64,000 nucleotides of DNA from Anaeramoeba flamelloides (Eukaryota; Metamonada; Anaeramoebidae), in NCBI GenBank assembly GCA_027625915.1, contig JANTQA010000042.1, positions 6,708,001 to 6,772,000 of the forward strand, written 5' to 3'. The notes under the pieces are model-generated. The model did no database searches, was not told where the DNA came from, and worked only from the letters and a program-made list of their open reading frames with translations. How positions within the stretch are numbered: position 1 is the stretch's first letter; each line of letters opens with the position of its first letter. The position numbers and the translations under genes were made by a program. Positions 33,888 through 47,300 of the stretch are shown one piece after another.

Positions 33888-34452
33888 AGGTTTACAAACC
33901 CTGAAATTTGAAAGAAGATTAAACTGTGTAGGGTGAAGTGATTTGTTAATTTGGTTCTTAGCTTATCGATCTTGGATTTGGTATGAGTTTTAAAAGTGGT
34001 TCAAAATGGCAATTGTTGACAATTTATTTTTTTTTTTTCCAAAACCTGAATTGAAGAGTGTAAGATAAATATATCTAAAGGTATTTTATAAAAAAATCTA
34101 GGTTTTTGGGTATTTGATTGAAATTTTGAATTAGGTTTGGTTTTATTTGGTGCTTTTAAAAAACAATTATTTTTCATTTAGTTAATTGACAAAAAAGTAA
34201 ATCAAGAATTTTAATTTCTTCTACAATCCAAAAATCAAAATTTATTCTTAAACAGATATCGATCTATTAATCTTACACTCTTCAATTCAGGTTTTGGAAA
34301 AAAAAAAAATAAATTGTCAACAATTGCCATTTTGAACCACTTTTAAAACTCATACCAAATCCAAGATCGATAAGCTAAGAACCAAATTAACAAATCACTT
34401 CACCCTACACAAAATAATCTTCTTTCAAATTTTAGGGATTGTAAACCTTAAC
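33888..34452. repeat. Hairpin with 141-bp arms identical by eye, upstream of PABPN1-like gene
   Basis: Positions 33926-34066 and 34270-34410 are inverted copies without a visible mismatch, including an equal run of 12 T/A. They flank a 203-bp loop. Outside, similarity continues at about 85% to 33888 and 34452 (TTAAGGTTTACAA in both). The near arm starts about 85 bp from the gene's ATG, so it overlaps the likely promoter or 5' UTR. Confidence 0.92.
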
Positions 34453-37320
34453 AAAGAGTATTCTACAAAAATATTAGTTAACTTTTTTGAATTGACAACA
34501 CTTGGTTTTTTTGACAAGGTTCCATATTTTGTGAGTAATTAAAAAGATCATAATCCAATGACTTTAAAATAAAAGTTTTTATAAGTTAAACCTTTTCAAA
34601 ACTTGTAATTTAAACAACTTTCAGCTACTTGATTTTCTTAAAAAGAGTTTCAGGTTTTTGTAAGCTAAAAAATATTACTCTTTAAGATAAGATTCAAAAA
34701 TTTCAAAATAAAAACAAAATGTAACCTTTTGTTAATCATTTTTTTTACCCTTTTTTAGCTTAAAAAAAATTTTGTATCAAGTATTTGAATTTTGAAAAAA
34801 TAAAGAAATTATATCTGAAACTGAAACCTTTTAGGCTGTAAGGCTGAAAATTCGAAAAGGTCTTGAAATAATTTATATGGATTGGATTATTCTAGTTGTG
34901 TTTTATTTTTATTTGATATTTATTATAATTAAAAACCAATGACTTTTACTGGGAGTTTAATATACTATTAAACACATTTTCCTTTTTGAAATAATATTAA
35001 TCAGTTTAACTTCTAAGATACAAACTCCAAATGAAAATTATGGTCCAAAAAAAATATTTCCAACTGAAATACAAAATTCCAATTCTAGGAAAATAATATG
35101 TGTAACAAAAAATTTCTAATTTTTTCCTTAATTTGAGATTTTTTTATACCTTAAATTATATTCTAAAATTTTTTCAAAAAGTGGAACTAAATGTATTTTT
35201 TTTTATTTCCTTAATTAATAGAAACAAAATGATCAAATTATTTTGAGAATAAAAGTACTGTTGATAAAATAACATCAAAAACTATCTTAAAATCATGTTT
35301 AAAATTTAACAACTGTTTCTTTCTTTTTTTCTTTTTTTTAGGGTTTTACATTCTCATTTTTTCTCTTATATTAAAATCCACTAGCAATTGGCAAAAAAAT
35401 CTACATATATCCAAGAGACATATTTTTTTCACGAAATAATAAGTATTTTTATGAAAATAAAAATTGGAAATTTTTCAGATTTGATATCAAGGTCAATTAC
35501 AACAATAAATATAAATTTATTATTTAAAAAAATTGATAATTTCCTTAAGAATTTTTACAAATTCAAATAATAAAATTGTCTTAAAATAACATGGAATTTG
35601 CAATTAATATTGATTTTAAATTTATATTTGCTATCAAATAGTAAATTAAATGTTATATTGGAAGGAGAAGAAGAAGAATAAATACAGTTTTTTTTATTTT
35701 GAGATTTAGTTGTATAATCATGTATTTTAGAAGAGAAATAACAATCATTTTCTATAATTGATAATGTCAAACAAATAAAAGACAATCGATTAAATATAGT
35801 AGTTGAATGAAAAAGAGAAATTAAAAGCATAAAAAGTTGATAAAAAATAATTTTTCGTAATTTAATTTTAGATTCTTTGGAATTGTATTGATTCTAAAGA
35901 TATTTCAGGGATATTTCATGTTTTTTCTTAAAGAATTAGTTCGTCTAATTTACATATACCCCCCCATTGTGTCAAAAAAGTAATTATTTTCACAAAGATT
36001 CAATGAAATTTAATAAACAAATATTTATCTACTTTTAATGATATACGTAATCATATTTTAAAAAAACTTATTTTATAATAATTTGGATATAAAAATATCC
36101 CCCATGTTTGAATTTTTTGATTTTCTATAAGAAAAAGAAAAATTTACAAAATATCATTATTTTTAGAAAATTTTACTTTCTGTTATTTAATAGTAAATTT
36201 TTCTGAAAAAATAACATGGAAAATCTAATCTTATTTTAAAAATGTAGGAAACTCAAGGATATAAATTTTTCTAGAATTATCAATAGGTAAATCCATAAAA
36301 ACCCTACATATGATCATATGTTATAAAATTTGAAGTTGCACTTGAAAATACCTTTAAACAATTTATTGTTTATAATTTTCTTACCAGATATAGTTTGATA
36401 ATTTTCCCAAGTCTTTATCAATTCAAAAGTTATGACATTTAACTATTAAATAGGAAAAAAAGTCAATCCATTTTAATATTTTTTCTTTTGATAAATAGAA
36501 TTTTCAAAGAAGTAGGTAGAAATTTGAATCTCTATTTATTAACTATAGAAGGAAAGGAAAATTGAAGTGTAAATCCGGTATTATTTATTAGGCAAATACC
36601 AGGTTTTTTTTTTTTGTCAAATTTCTTGAGAATGATAATTCTTTTTTGAGAAGTGAAAGTAAAGTACCTTAATAGCCCAACATTCTCCAAGGTCAAAACT
36701 TATTCCTTAAAGTTGACAAAAAAATAAAAAATAAAAACCATCCACATCTCTGCAAAAATAAATTCTGATAATCCTGTACAAATGATCGGATTAGTCTCTG
36801 TCCTTGAAAAGGAAGGAATTTGGAATGTTTCTTCAAAATTCATATGGATCCTACTCCCTTAAATACTCACATTTAAAACATTTCACTTTTCTTCAAAGAA
36901 ATAATATATACTTTTTTCATTTTAATTAATTCAACAGAAGAACTCGAAAGATGATATAATTTCAAAACATGTAACACTACAGTTTTTTTTTTTTTGAATT
37001 AACAATTGCTTTTTTCACCAGACACAAAATTCTTTCAAAAAATTCTTGAGGTAAAAAAATACATTTATAAAAATCTGGTTTTTCTTTTACTTTTTTGAAC
37101 AAAAAACGGAGGAAAAGAAGGAATTCCAACTTTGACACAATTAAAACCAATTCTTTACAGCAAAATTACAGGTTTACAAAATCATTTTTTTACAACTGTT
37201 GTTTTTCTTTTGCAAGAGTATTTTTTTCTCCTCAATCAAAGAACTATAATTGAACAAACCACAAATTTACCAAGGCTTTCAAAAGAGTTTTACCATTTCA
37301 TTTCTTTTTAAATTTGACTT
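34453..37320. other. Intergenic, nothing recognised
   Basis: 2.9 kb of AT-rich sequence. Frames at 35388-35570 (+) and 35555-35830 (-) have no family resemblance. The last few hundred bases presumably hold the WDR37 promoter. No repeat partner was found. Confidence 0.5.
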
Positions 37321-40300
37321 ATGAACCGTGAAGCAGTCTCTTTTTTTGAAGGATCAGAATTAAACTTCAAATTGATTGAATTATTTGGAGAAATTCAAAA
37401 AGAATTCGCTGCCTTGTATGATGAAAATATAATGCTAAGAAGGAAACTTGGACTACCCAATACAGAAACACCCAAATCAACCAAAAGTTTTAAAGGGCGT
37501 GTTGGTCGTGTAAATATTTAATTTTTTCTTGTTTGTAAAACAAAAAAACAAAAATTTAAAAAAAAAGAATATCAAAATTTCAAAAAAAAAAAAAAATCAA
37601 TTGCAAAACAATAAATATTTTTCAATATCAGTCTTAAAATATAAAATTGTTTAAAACACATTTCCACTTTTAAAATCAAGAACTTTTTTGAGTTTAAAAA
37701 TTTTTAATTTTCTTGTTCTTCAAAAAAAAAGAATAAAAATTTGGAATGCTTGTTGCAAAATATTAATTAATTTATTTTTTTTTTTTTTGGAAGGGATCTT
37801 GAAAAAAGTTAAACAAATATTATTTTCTACTTTAAAATTCTTAAAACCACCACTTAAAAAGCTTGTTTCCTCTATCACCACCCCAGCATATTCTCAGTGG
37901 TATGTTAGCCAACATTTTTCATATCACCAGGACATAAATTGGTCGCTGCAATCACACCCTGAATTGCCGTCCATCTTTGTAACATCTTCCAATGACAAAA
38001 CTGCAAGGGTGTATGATCGTTATAATAGAATGAGTTTTCTTTATTCTGGTCATAAGGGAACTGTAAACAATGTACGCTTTCATCCCAAATCGGGAGTGTT
38101 TTATTGTTGTTCAGCTTCTGGTGATCAAACATGCCATATTTGGGGCTATCCAGTCTATTCTTCAACAAAATCAAACACCACGATCAAACCGAAACTAAAA
38201 CAAAACCAAATCCAAAATCAAAGTACAAACCAAAGCCAACCTTTAGAAAAATTAAATGAAACCACACAACAAAGCTATCCAACAAATCAAAAAAACTTGG
38301 AAAATTATCCAATCGAGAAGAATTTAAGCGAAAATTTAATCGATCAAAACATTAAGATGATGAAAATAACAAAAATAAAAGAAAAAAATGAGCAATCGAA
38401 TAATATCACCGAATCTGAATTACTAAATTTAGAAAAATTAAGAAGCGATAACTTTTCTTCGAGTGACTTAGAAGAGAAAGAATTAAAAAAGAAAATCTTA
38501 AATGAAAAAGAAAAAGGAAAAGAACGAGAGAATCGAAAAGAAAATGAAAGAGAAAGAGGAAAAGGGGATTTAAAAAAAAACGGAGGTAAAAAATTTAAAC
38601 ATCAAAATAGTCTTGTCAGTGAGAGAATTGAGAGGCTGAATACAATTTGGGATTCCGATCTTTTAACTGAAGACGAAGATGGCTCCAATTTTGACAATTT
38701 TACAAATTTTAATTATCGAAGCAAAATCCCACCATTTCCTCAAGAAATGGGAAATAACGAAAAGAAAAATGAAAAAGAAAAAAGAAAAAGTCGAAAAAAA
38801 GTAAAAGAAAAAAAAGAAACGGAAAATAACGAAAAGCAAAATGAAAATGTGAAAAATGAAGAAAAAGACCAAGAAAAGGAAAAAGATAAAGAAAAGGAAA
38901 AAGAAAAAGAAAGAAGAAAAGAAAAGGAAAAAAGAAAAGAAAAACGAAAAGAAAAAGAAAGAGAAAAGGAAAGGGAAAGGGAAAGAGAAAGAGAAAAAGA
39001 GAAAGAGAAAGCAAAAGGAAAAGAGAAAAAAAAAAAAAAAGAAAAGAATAAAGGGAAAGGAAAAGGAAAAGGGAAGGGTAAAAAAAAAAATAATTTTAAA
39101 GGAAAGGGAAAGACAAAAGAAAGGGAAAAAGAAGATCATAAAGAGGAAATTCTAAGTGAAGAAAAAGAGGACAAAAACAATAAAAAAAAAGAAAAGAGTA
39201 AAAAAAAAGACAAGAACAAAAAAAGAGAAAATGAAAAAGATCAAAATGAGGAAAGTAAAGATCAAAATACGTCATTTAAAAAAAAAACTAGCTTAAAAAA
39301 TTTATTTAATAAAAACAAAACGACAGATAAAAGCGAAGACAAAAATGAAAGCAAAAAAGAAAAGGAAAAAAAAAAAAAACAAAACGAAGAAAATCAAAAT
39401 GACAAGGAAGAATTGGAAAATGAGAATGAAAACAATTCACAATTTTCTTCAAATAAGCATAAAAAAAAGAAAAAGAAAAAGAAAAAAGATAATTTAAAAA
39501 TAATCAATCCAAAAAAAAAGGGTAATAATTTAATTCGATCTTCTTCAAATTCGCCAACTGGACAAACCTTCCAAAAATTTAAAATAGATACTTTGTCACC
39601 AGAAATTAGATTTAAACCTTCAAACAAAAAAATAAAAAAATTGGCATTATTTAAAAAAACTAGTGAAAATAGCAACCAACAAAATAATAATACCAATACT
39701 ACTATGAATACCAACAATAGTAGCAGCAGCGGCAGTGTGTTTAATAAAGAGAATTCATTATTAAACGACAACCAAACGACTGCAGATACAAATTTAGAGA
39801 ATCGAAGTAATAAAAGGCAATCACCAAAATCAATTTTAACTGAAAAGGAATCAATATTACACACTGACCAATTCCAAAAGAATAATAACCCTGATATTAT
39901 ATATATACCGCAAACCAATAGCAATGAAAATAAACAAGAATCCCAAAATAAAACAGATGTTTCAATCCGCAAATCAAGCAAACCTTTAATTGTTTTAAAA
40001 GGCCATGCATCGGTTGTGTCTTGCGCAGATTGGGTAACGCCCCATTCAACCATCAATGTTGTTACAGGCTCGGAGGACAATACAGTCAAATTATGGAATA
40101 TTGAAAATTCAACTAATGGACAACTGTTGTCGACGCTAACAGCCCACGATAATGCAATCACACACGTCTCTACTCATTTTAGCCAGCCATTGATTTTATC
40201 AAGTTCAATGGACTCCACCTTTCGGCTATGGGATCTTCGAGATTCGAAAAATAATGTTCGCCTCTTTAAGGCGCATTCGGCTGCAGTCCGTTCCTCAATA

Positions 40301-40654
40301 TTTTCCAAAAATAGAAATATGATCGTCTCGGCTTCAGACGACAGAACCGGCAAAATTTGGGATATCAGAAAATCAAAGGAACCAATTCACTCTTTTAACT
40401 GCTCCTCGGGAATAAACAAAATTTCAATTTCTCCTCGTTACGGTAGAATAATCGCGCCGCTTGATAATGCTACAGCACATATTTATGACCAATTCGGTAA
40501 ATTAATCGGCAAGCTAAAATCTAAGGAATTAGGACATAAAAAAATGATAACAGCCGCTGATTGGACTTGTGATGAAAAAAATATTTTAACAACAGGCGCA
40601 GACCATGAAATAATCGTTTGGTCTCCACCAATACAAACCAGTAAAAAGAAATAA
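37321..40654 (+). CDS. WDR37: WDR37-like WD40 protein with a ~600-residue charged insert
   Basis: WDR37 is a WD40 protein that in mammals partners with PACS1; its core role is poorly known. Exon 1 (37321 to about 37507) carries the family's N-terminal helix, LIELFGEIQKEFAALYDENIMLRRKLG. Exon 2 starts at about 37794 after a T-rich tract and AG. Its first residues (LKPPLKKLVSSITTP) match the conserved segment before WD1. WD repeats follow: SNDKTARVYD, SGHKGTVNNVRFHP, SASGDQTCHIWGYP. About 607 residues rich in Lys/Glu then interrupt (38161-39980). The remaining repeats resume at LKGHASVVSCADW, with SSSMDSTFRLWDLRD, SASDDRTGKIWDIR and TTGADHEIIVW. Human WDR37 has only a short linker at the insert site. 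The exact donor is uncertain (37508 or 37510). It stops with TAA. Confidence 0.9.
38888..39078 (+). repeat. Near-pure polypurine tract inside WDR37
   Basis: About 190 nt of A/G with only three interrupting pyrimidines (38945, 39012, 39049). It encodes Lys/Glu/Arg runs. Such polypurine-polypyrimidine DNA can adopt triplex structure; that is general knowledge, not shown here. Confidence 0.8.
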
Positions 40655-42109
40655 TATAAATTTTATTTCTTTTTTTTTTTTTTTTTATAACTCCTTTTAT
40701 CCTTTTCTATTTCTTTTTCTTTTCTTTTTCTTTTTTATTCCTTCTTTTTTTTTTTGTTTTTTGTTTTTTGTTTTTGAGAAAACGTATTCTTAACAAAAAC
40801 AATTTCACATTATTTTTTAAAAATAGTTAATGATTTTTTAATTTTTTTATATATAATGAAATTTTAAATTTTATTCCAAATAAACTTTTTCATTTGAAAA
40901 AATTAAAGTTTACATTTCCAATTTTACGCTAGGTAACTTGAGAAAAAAATTTTTTTTATACAACAAATTTATTCATTCGAATACTTGTTTGACAATAAAA
41001 AATTTTTTTAATATTTGATCATAATAAATCTTTTCTTTAAATTTAACACTTTACTAAACTATATATTTTGTTGAATAAAATGAAATAATTTTGGAAATAA
41101 GTTGATATTTTATTGATAAAACCTTTTAATTCACATTAATAATGTTGAATGAAAATGAGTGATGAATTAAAGGATGAAAAAAAAGTTTCTCGTCTTTTTT
41201 CTTGAAATTATATCCAAATATATAATTCATAAATAATCGCAACACAAACAAATAAAAATTCAATTAGGAGTTCCTATTTATATTAAATCAACTGAGAAAA
41301 TTAATTTCTGAGGAAATTTTCAAAGTTTATAAAATCATTTTTTTACAATTTATTCTAACCATTCTATTCATGTGTCTTTTTTCAAATAAATAAGTGATAA
41401 AAAATTTTTGGGTATATTTCATTGGAACGTCTCGTGTAAAATTTCTCAATTTCTTTACGAAATTAAAATTATTGACAATAGAGTTTTTCACTCTTAAATG
41501 TAGGAATTTTTAAAAAAACATACAAGAACTAACTTTTCCTAAAGTTAAATTGGAGCTTTCAAACATTGATTTTTATCAATTTGATTTTTAAAAAAAAATA
41601 AAAAAGAAAAGAAAAGAAAAAAACCATTGACTGAATCAAAAAAAAAGATTTTATCAAAAATTGAAAATTAGAATTTGAGAAGAATATTGGATAAAATTCA
41701 TATACTATTTTCTATTTCCTCAAATGAACTTTACACATTTAACTGAAAAAAAGTTTTTTACCACATTGTAAATAAATATATATATATATATATATATAAT
41801 AAGATATTACCAAAAAAAGGGATTAAATTTTTCTTGGCATTTTATAAGAATATATTTTTGTTAATGGTTCCCTTCTTTAAAAATTAATCTATAATTAAGC
41901 GTATAATTAATACTGATTGAATCAACTCCTATCGGACTTATTTCAATTATACTTTGTTTCTGTCAAAGGCCCCAATATCTTTTTCAAATATCAAACTTTT
42001 TTTATATTGACCTTTAAAGAACCTTTAAAGAAATAAAATAAAATAATAAACACCAAAGAACAGTTGAAATAAAATATGATATACGAAGTTAAAAAATAAA
42101 TAGAGATTA
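40655..42109. other. Intergenic, 3' of WDR37
   Basis: The 3' flank begins with T-rich tracts (40661-40780). A TA dinucleotide run lies near 41778-41798. Nothing else is recognised. Confidence 0.5.
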
Positions 42110-42340
42110 AAAAATTCAAAAACTAAAAATCTACTAGCCACATTTAGAAAAGTAACAATACTTATTTTAATTTCCAATTGTAGATCCAAATAAAATTCCA
42201 ATAGAAATAAACACGATTTCTCTACTATCATTTTCACTATTTAAATAAAATTAGAATAACACCATATTACCAAGTGAATATCGATCTTGCAATAAATAAA
42301 AAATTTCCAAATTGAATTATGTTTCAAAAAAAAACTAAAA
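42110..42340 (+). repeat. Dispersed repeat, partner at 7960-8190
   Basis: See the copy at 7960-8190. This copy runs directly into LINE copy C. Confidence 0.65.
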
Positions 42341-42344
42341 TAAA

Positions 42345-43675
42345 CCGAAAATATATAAAAAAATGATTTATTGTACCCTTTGGAAATACCAATATATCTT
42401 CAAGTCGAACAAATTATCAAATTATCTCAAAGTTATTCTTTATAAAGCAATAGGCTTAAGTCAACTCCTATATGGCTTAGAATTATTTAACTTCACTAAA
42501 AAGGAATCTGAAGAAATCTATATACTAATTAATCTTCATTTTACAAAGATCTTTAAAATTCAAAGATCTACTCCTGTCTTAGCTACTTGAAATGAAATCA
42601 ATCTTACATCCTATTAAAAATATTTTCAACTTATGAAAATGGAAATTTACTCAAAAAATTCAAAAAAAAGAATATAAAGAACTTATAAAACTTATTAAAT
42701 TTGATTATAAACCCAATAAAGAAATAAATATTTGGAAAACAGAAGTATTGTAATGTTTTTAAAAAAAAGATAAAAAATGAATATATAAATAATTTAAATA
42801 ACAATCAAAGTTGGAAAAACAAAGAATACTACAAAATTATCAAAAATGAAAAAATTTAATTTTAAAATTAAAAATTATCTAAAATATAAATCAAGTACTA
42901 CATTTCTCAAATTTAGAATTTTTACAAATGGATTAAATAGATACGCATATGTTTTAAAAAAATAAATCTGAATATAACACATATATAAAAAAAGAAAAAT
43001 TCAAAAATGCGATTATTGTACTCATTATTATGAAAATATAAACCACTTCATTTGGTATTGTGAAAGGTATAAATTTATCAGAATCAAGTGGAAAAAAAAT
43101 TGTAAAAAATTCTAGATAACAAATTATACGAAAAAGTTATTCTTATAAAAAATACACAGAAACTCTTCAACATGACTAATTAAAATTATCAAATTTACTG
43201 TGCTTGTCGGGAATTTTTTATCAAAGCTCTTATGGTTAGAAAACTTAAGGTAATAAAGAAAAAATTATAAAAATAAATTAAAAACAAAAAATCTTTTAAA
43301 TAGTAAACAATATATAAATTCGGGTACCCAGTGTGCCACTCTGAGAGTAGTGTCTAGGTTTTTTCTAATTCAAAGAATTGAGAAAAATCAAAGATTTTAC
43401 TCGATTCTTTTAAATTAAAAAAAACCTAACGACAGTGGAATACCAATTATTGATCACGGAATGTGGAATTTTTATCTATAATCTATAAACTTTCTATCGG
43501 GTTTTTGCTCCTCCTGTGTATTCAGGACGTGTATAGTTTCGATTTCGTCATGAAAATGATAAATTTATTTTTTATATATATTTTAATTATTTTTTTTCTT
43601 CTCTTTTTTTTATTTAATGATTTTTCTCTAATTACTCCTTTCTATAAATAAATAAATAAATAAATAAATAAAAAA
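42345..43675 (+). mobile_element. LINE copy C, 5'-truncated, with 3' UTR and ATAA-type tail
   Basis: The thumb-region frame at 42363-42590 has IGLSQLLYGLELFNFTKKE. A C-terminal zinc-knuckle remnant lies near 43008-43070: CDYC, then NHFIWYC. Multiple stops interrupt it. The 3' part holds one palindromic module (43340-43435, TCTAGGTTTTTTCTAATTC to AAATTAAAAAAAACCTAACG). It ends in a tandem of ATAA units at 43646-43672, a typical LINE 3' tail. The tail makes this the clearest evidence that such palindromes belong to LINE 3' UTRs. Confidence 0.85.
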
Positions 43676-43829
43676 AAGTTTTTTCAATTTTGTAAATTTC
43701 TAAAATAAAATTTTTCTTCTAATATCTATACAAACCTTCTAAACACATGTATTTCGCCCATTACAACTGGTTCAATTTGACTGATTAATGATTTAGATTC
43801 ATCAAAATATTTCGTCAAATTGAAAAAAA

Positions 43830-44170
43830 TTAAAAATTTTTTTGGAGTTCACAATGTACAACCGATTTCAATAAAAAAATTTCAAGATGTTAAAGGACAT
43901 TGAAATGATTTTTTAAACAATAAAATACATTTTTATATAGATTCCATTCGATTTAATTTTTTTTCAAGATATTAAAAAACAGAAGAAAAAATGTATTTCA
44001 ATCTGAAAGAAAATAAGAAATCACAGATTTTCACCTCTAAAAAAATATCATATAAAATCGAGATCAGAAATTTTGAAATCTCCTTTATTTATGTCATATC
44101 ATACAAAAAAACAAATTTGAATTATTATGAAGAATCAATAAATGAACAAATAACAATTTTTGTGATTTAA
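43830..44170 (+). repeat. Dispersed repeat with coding trace, partner at 52100-52420
   Basis: Nucleotide blocks shared with the partner include GATTTCAATAAAAAA/AATTTCAATAAAAAA, GAGATCAGAAA and AATTTGAATTATTAT. In broken frames both read ISIK, NKK or KENKK-like segments. It is probably the decayed remains of one coding element; the family is unknown. Confidence 0.6.
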
Positions 44171-44259
44171 ATTGTTTTATTAAAATTAAGCTTGTAAAAG
44201 ATTTTTTATAATAAAATTGACCGCATCTTTTTGGAAATAACTTATATATATATCCAAAC

Positions 44260-44290
<31 letters not shown>

Positions 44291-44308
44291 ATCAACTGAT
44301 TATGCTTA

Positions 44309-47300
44309 TTATTTTAAATCAGAAATACCCCTTTCCAATAGATTAATTATTTGTTCCTTATTAATATCCTGAGAAGCAAATTTAGTTTCCAACCAACCAT
44401 TTTTTTCAAATATATTTTTGATAAATTGATATTTTCCATCCAAAGATTTATCTTGGATAGCTATATTTTTCAGGATAATAAACATTTCCCAAACTAACAC
44501 TTCAAATTGATGAATAGTATTGAATGATTTCAAATTCAATTTTTCAATTGTTTGAATGGTTGTATAATCAATAGAATCGCGAACGGTTGTTTTTATTTCT
44601 AAATTCAAATGATTATCATTATTTACACTTTTTTCTTGTTTTGATTGTACAGGCAAATTCCCTTCAATTTTCAATTCATTAATTTTGTTTAAAAACTCCC
44701 TTTCGGCTTGTATGACGATTTTTTGATCATCAATAATAGTGTAACACCTTTCAATTTTATTGTAAATTTCTTCAATAAATAAACTTAGTTGATATTTCCC
44801 CAAAGATAAACATTCATAAACAATATCTCGTAAATTATTGTATATTAATTTTTTAATTTCAGAATTTTCCTTCAGCATTGAATTCGTTAATTTTTTTTTC
44901 CTTAAAGAATCTAACATTTTGTCTGGTATTTCATGTTTATGATCAAAAATGTGGATATCATCTTTTTTATTTATAAAAATATCATAAGTCGTGCACATAA
45001 ATAATTCCCAGAGAATTATTCCAAAAGAATATAAATTATTTTTTTCATAGTTCTCGTCCGAAGAAGTAAAATCTGAAATATTGTAATAACTAAATTTAGC
45101 CTTTGTAAAGATATCAATGATTTTTATTTTCCCATTATTAACAAGCTGGACAGAGGAACTGTTTAACCCCAGATGGAAAAAATTAAATTCTCTTTTTAAA
45201 ATTAACAATGTATTAATTATTTGTTTTGCAATTGATAAGATTAATATTGGATCAATAGATATTTTATTTTTTAAAAACTTCTGAATAATTACACGGATAG
45301 TAGGTAAAGAATGACACCCTGTAATTATATTGACTTCTTCCCAAATATCTGCTTCACAACTAATATAATATCCTAAAACCGGATCAATTAATTGTTTTAT
45401 AAAAGGTTTATTTGAATTTGCAATCATAGAGAAATATCGATCGGAAAATTTTGATTTAAAATTATAATCTAAAAATCTTATATTAATACAAGATCTATCC
45501 TTATATTTTATTAGATGCTTGACATATCGTGTATTCTCATCAATCTTATCCAGAAATTGCAAATCTGCATTTAAATCAACCCATTTTGATATTAATTGAT
45601 TTTGATGTATAAATTTTTTATAGTCTTGATAAATTAGATTAATATTAGAGGGATATTTCCTTTTTAATGCTTTTAATTCCTCATAAAGAATTTTTGTTAT
45701 AATATGCTGATTTTGAGACATCTCAAAATCTGTGAGAACTATATTTTTGGAATGGATATAATAAAGTGTAAAAATCAAAACATTATTATATTCGGATGCC
45801 AACTGCAACGGCGTCTTATGCCCAGCTCCAACTAATTCAAGATCCACACCCAGGGAAACCAACAATTTTGCTAGCCAATAGTTTGAATAATATACACAAA
45901 GGTGAACCAAATAATTATTACTTGAGTCACAAAGTTTATTAATTTCAAAATTTGAATCAACCAAGGTTTTGATTTCTTTTTTAAATTCATTACTTAATGC
46001 CAGCTCAAATAATTTCTTTAAAGTTTTTTTTTTTTTTTTTTTTTTTTTTGTATAAAATATTTATCATAATATGTATTTAAAATCATTGTTATTAAATAAT
46101 AATCATCATAAATCTTTTTTGTAAAAATTTTGAAAATTAAATATTTTGTCATATTTTGGAATTAATATCAAAAGAAAATTCACGAAATAACCAAAAATTA
46201 TTTCAATCAAAAAGAATCTTAAGGTAAATATATTCAAGTTATCTATATTTTAATTTTGCTAAGAACAAATTTAGAATCTGTTAATTTTCAATTTTGGGAA
46301 CTGTTATTTCAATAATAAAGTTTAAAATAAATCTCAATAACAAATTATCTACAATAGATTATATCTCTTGAATTATCAAAATAAAATAAAAGATAATAAA
46401 ATTTAAGCGAATGTTCCAAAAGAGTTTTCTGTGAAATTAAAATTAGAAAACTTAAAGAAGAATTTACATTCCTTTTACAAATAAAAAGGAAAAGGGTAAA
46501 GCTCTATAATCTTTTTTGGTCTCTTCTCAATTTGTCCTACTATTCATGTCTAAAATCCAATGAAAAATTGCAATTAGAAATATTAATTCATCTGTCAGTG
46601 AAAATTCCACAGAATCACATTCATAAACGAATCTGAATCCTTAACAATAAATTTAAAAAAGGATTCGGATCTATAAAATTGATGTCTCTAAAGAAAAAAA
46701 GCATATTAATTGTCCAGATTTAAAATTTGATTTCAAAAAAACTTCAAAAAATTCCCTAAAGGGTCGAGAAATTACTTGAAAAAGAGTTTTCTGAAATGGA
46801 AAAAAAAAATTTTGTAATTGTTATGGGTGCCTAATACCGATCAAAAACGCAGCAATATGTGAATCGTGATCGATCTCCAAAAATCAACAATCAAAAAAGA
46901 GTAAATTTTTAGAAAAAAGCGTTTAATAGTGACACTCAATTTCCAATTAGAATGGTTGTGATTTATAATTTCGAATTTAATTGTTTTAGTTTTGAAGTTT
47001 CGCTCTTTGGTGTCTTTTTGAGATCTCGAAGATTTTTTTTATTCATTTTTTTCCTTTCTTGAATCAGATATTGAATTCTCAAGAATGTTACAAAAATCCA
47101 TACTTTGCTAAATTTAGAGGGTTATAACATTACCATAAATTCTATTAAATCGAATTGAATTGATTGTGTACTTCAGGAATACAATTAGGTTTAAATTTAG
47201 AAATTTTTATTATTTGGAAATATGAAACAATTAATTTTTCATTATAATTTTGATTTTTTAGAATTGGAAGTAATTTTAAACTATTTTTTTTAATTTGAAT

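Noticed and set aside
35555-35830. 91-codon minus-strand frame
   Set aside because: No motif or homology recognised; length is possible by chance in AT-rich DNA.
38663-39155. Phe/Leu/Ser- and Lys-rich frames overlapping WDR37
   Set aside because: Alternative frames of the polypurine tract with no independent support.
46024-46049. 26-base A/T run as a poly-Lys coding start of the pseudokinase exon
   Set aside because: It needs a different run length to stay in frame, and the splice to exon 1 explains the open frame better.
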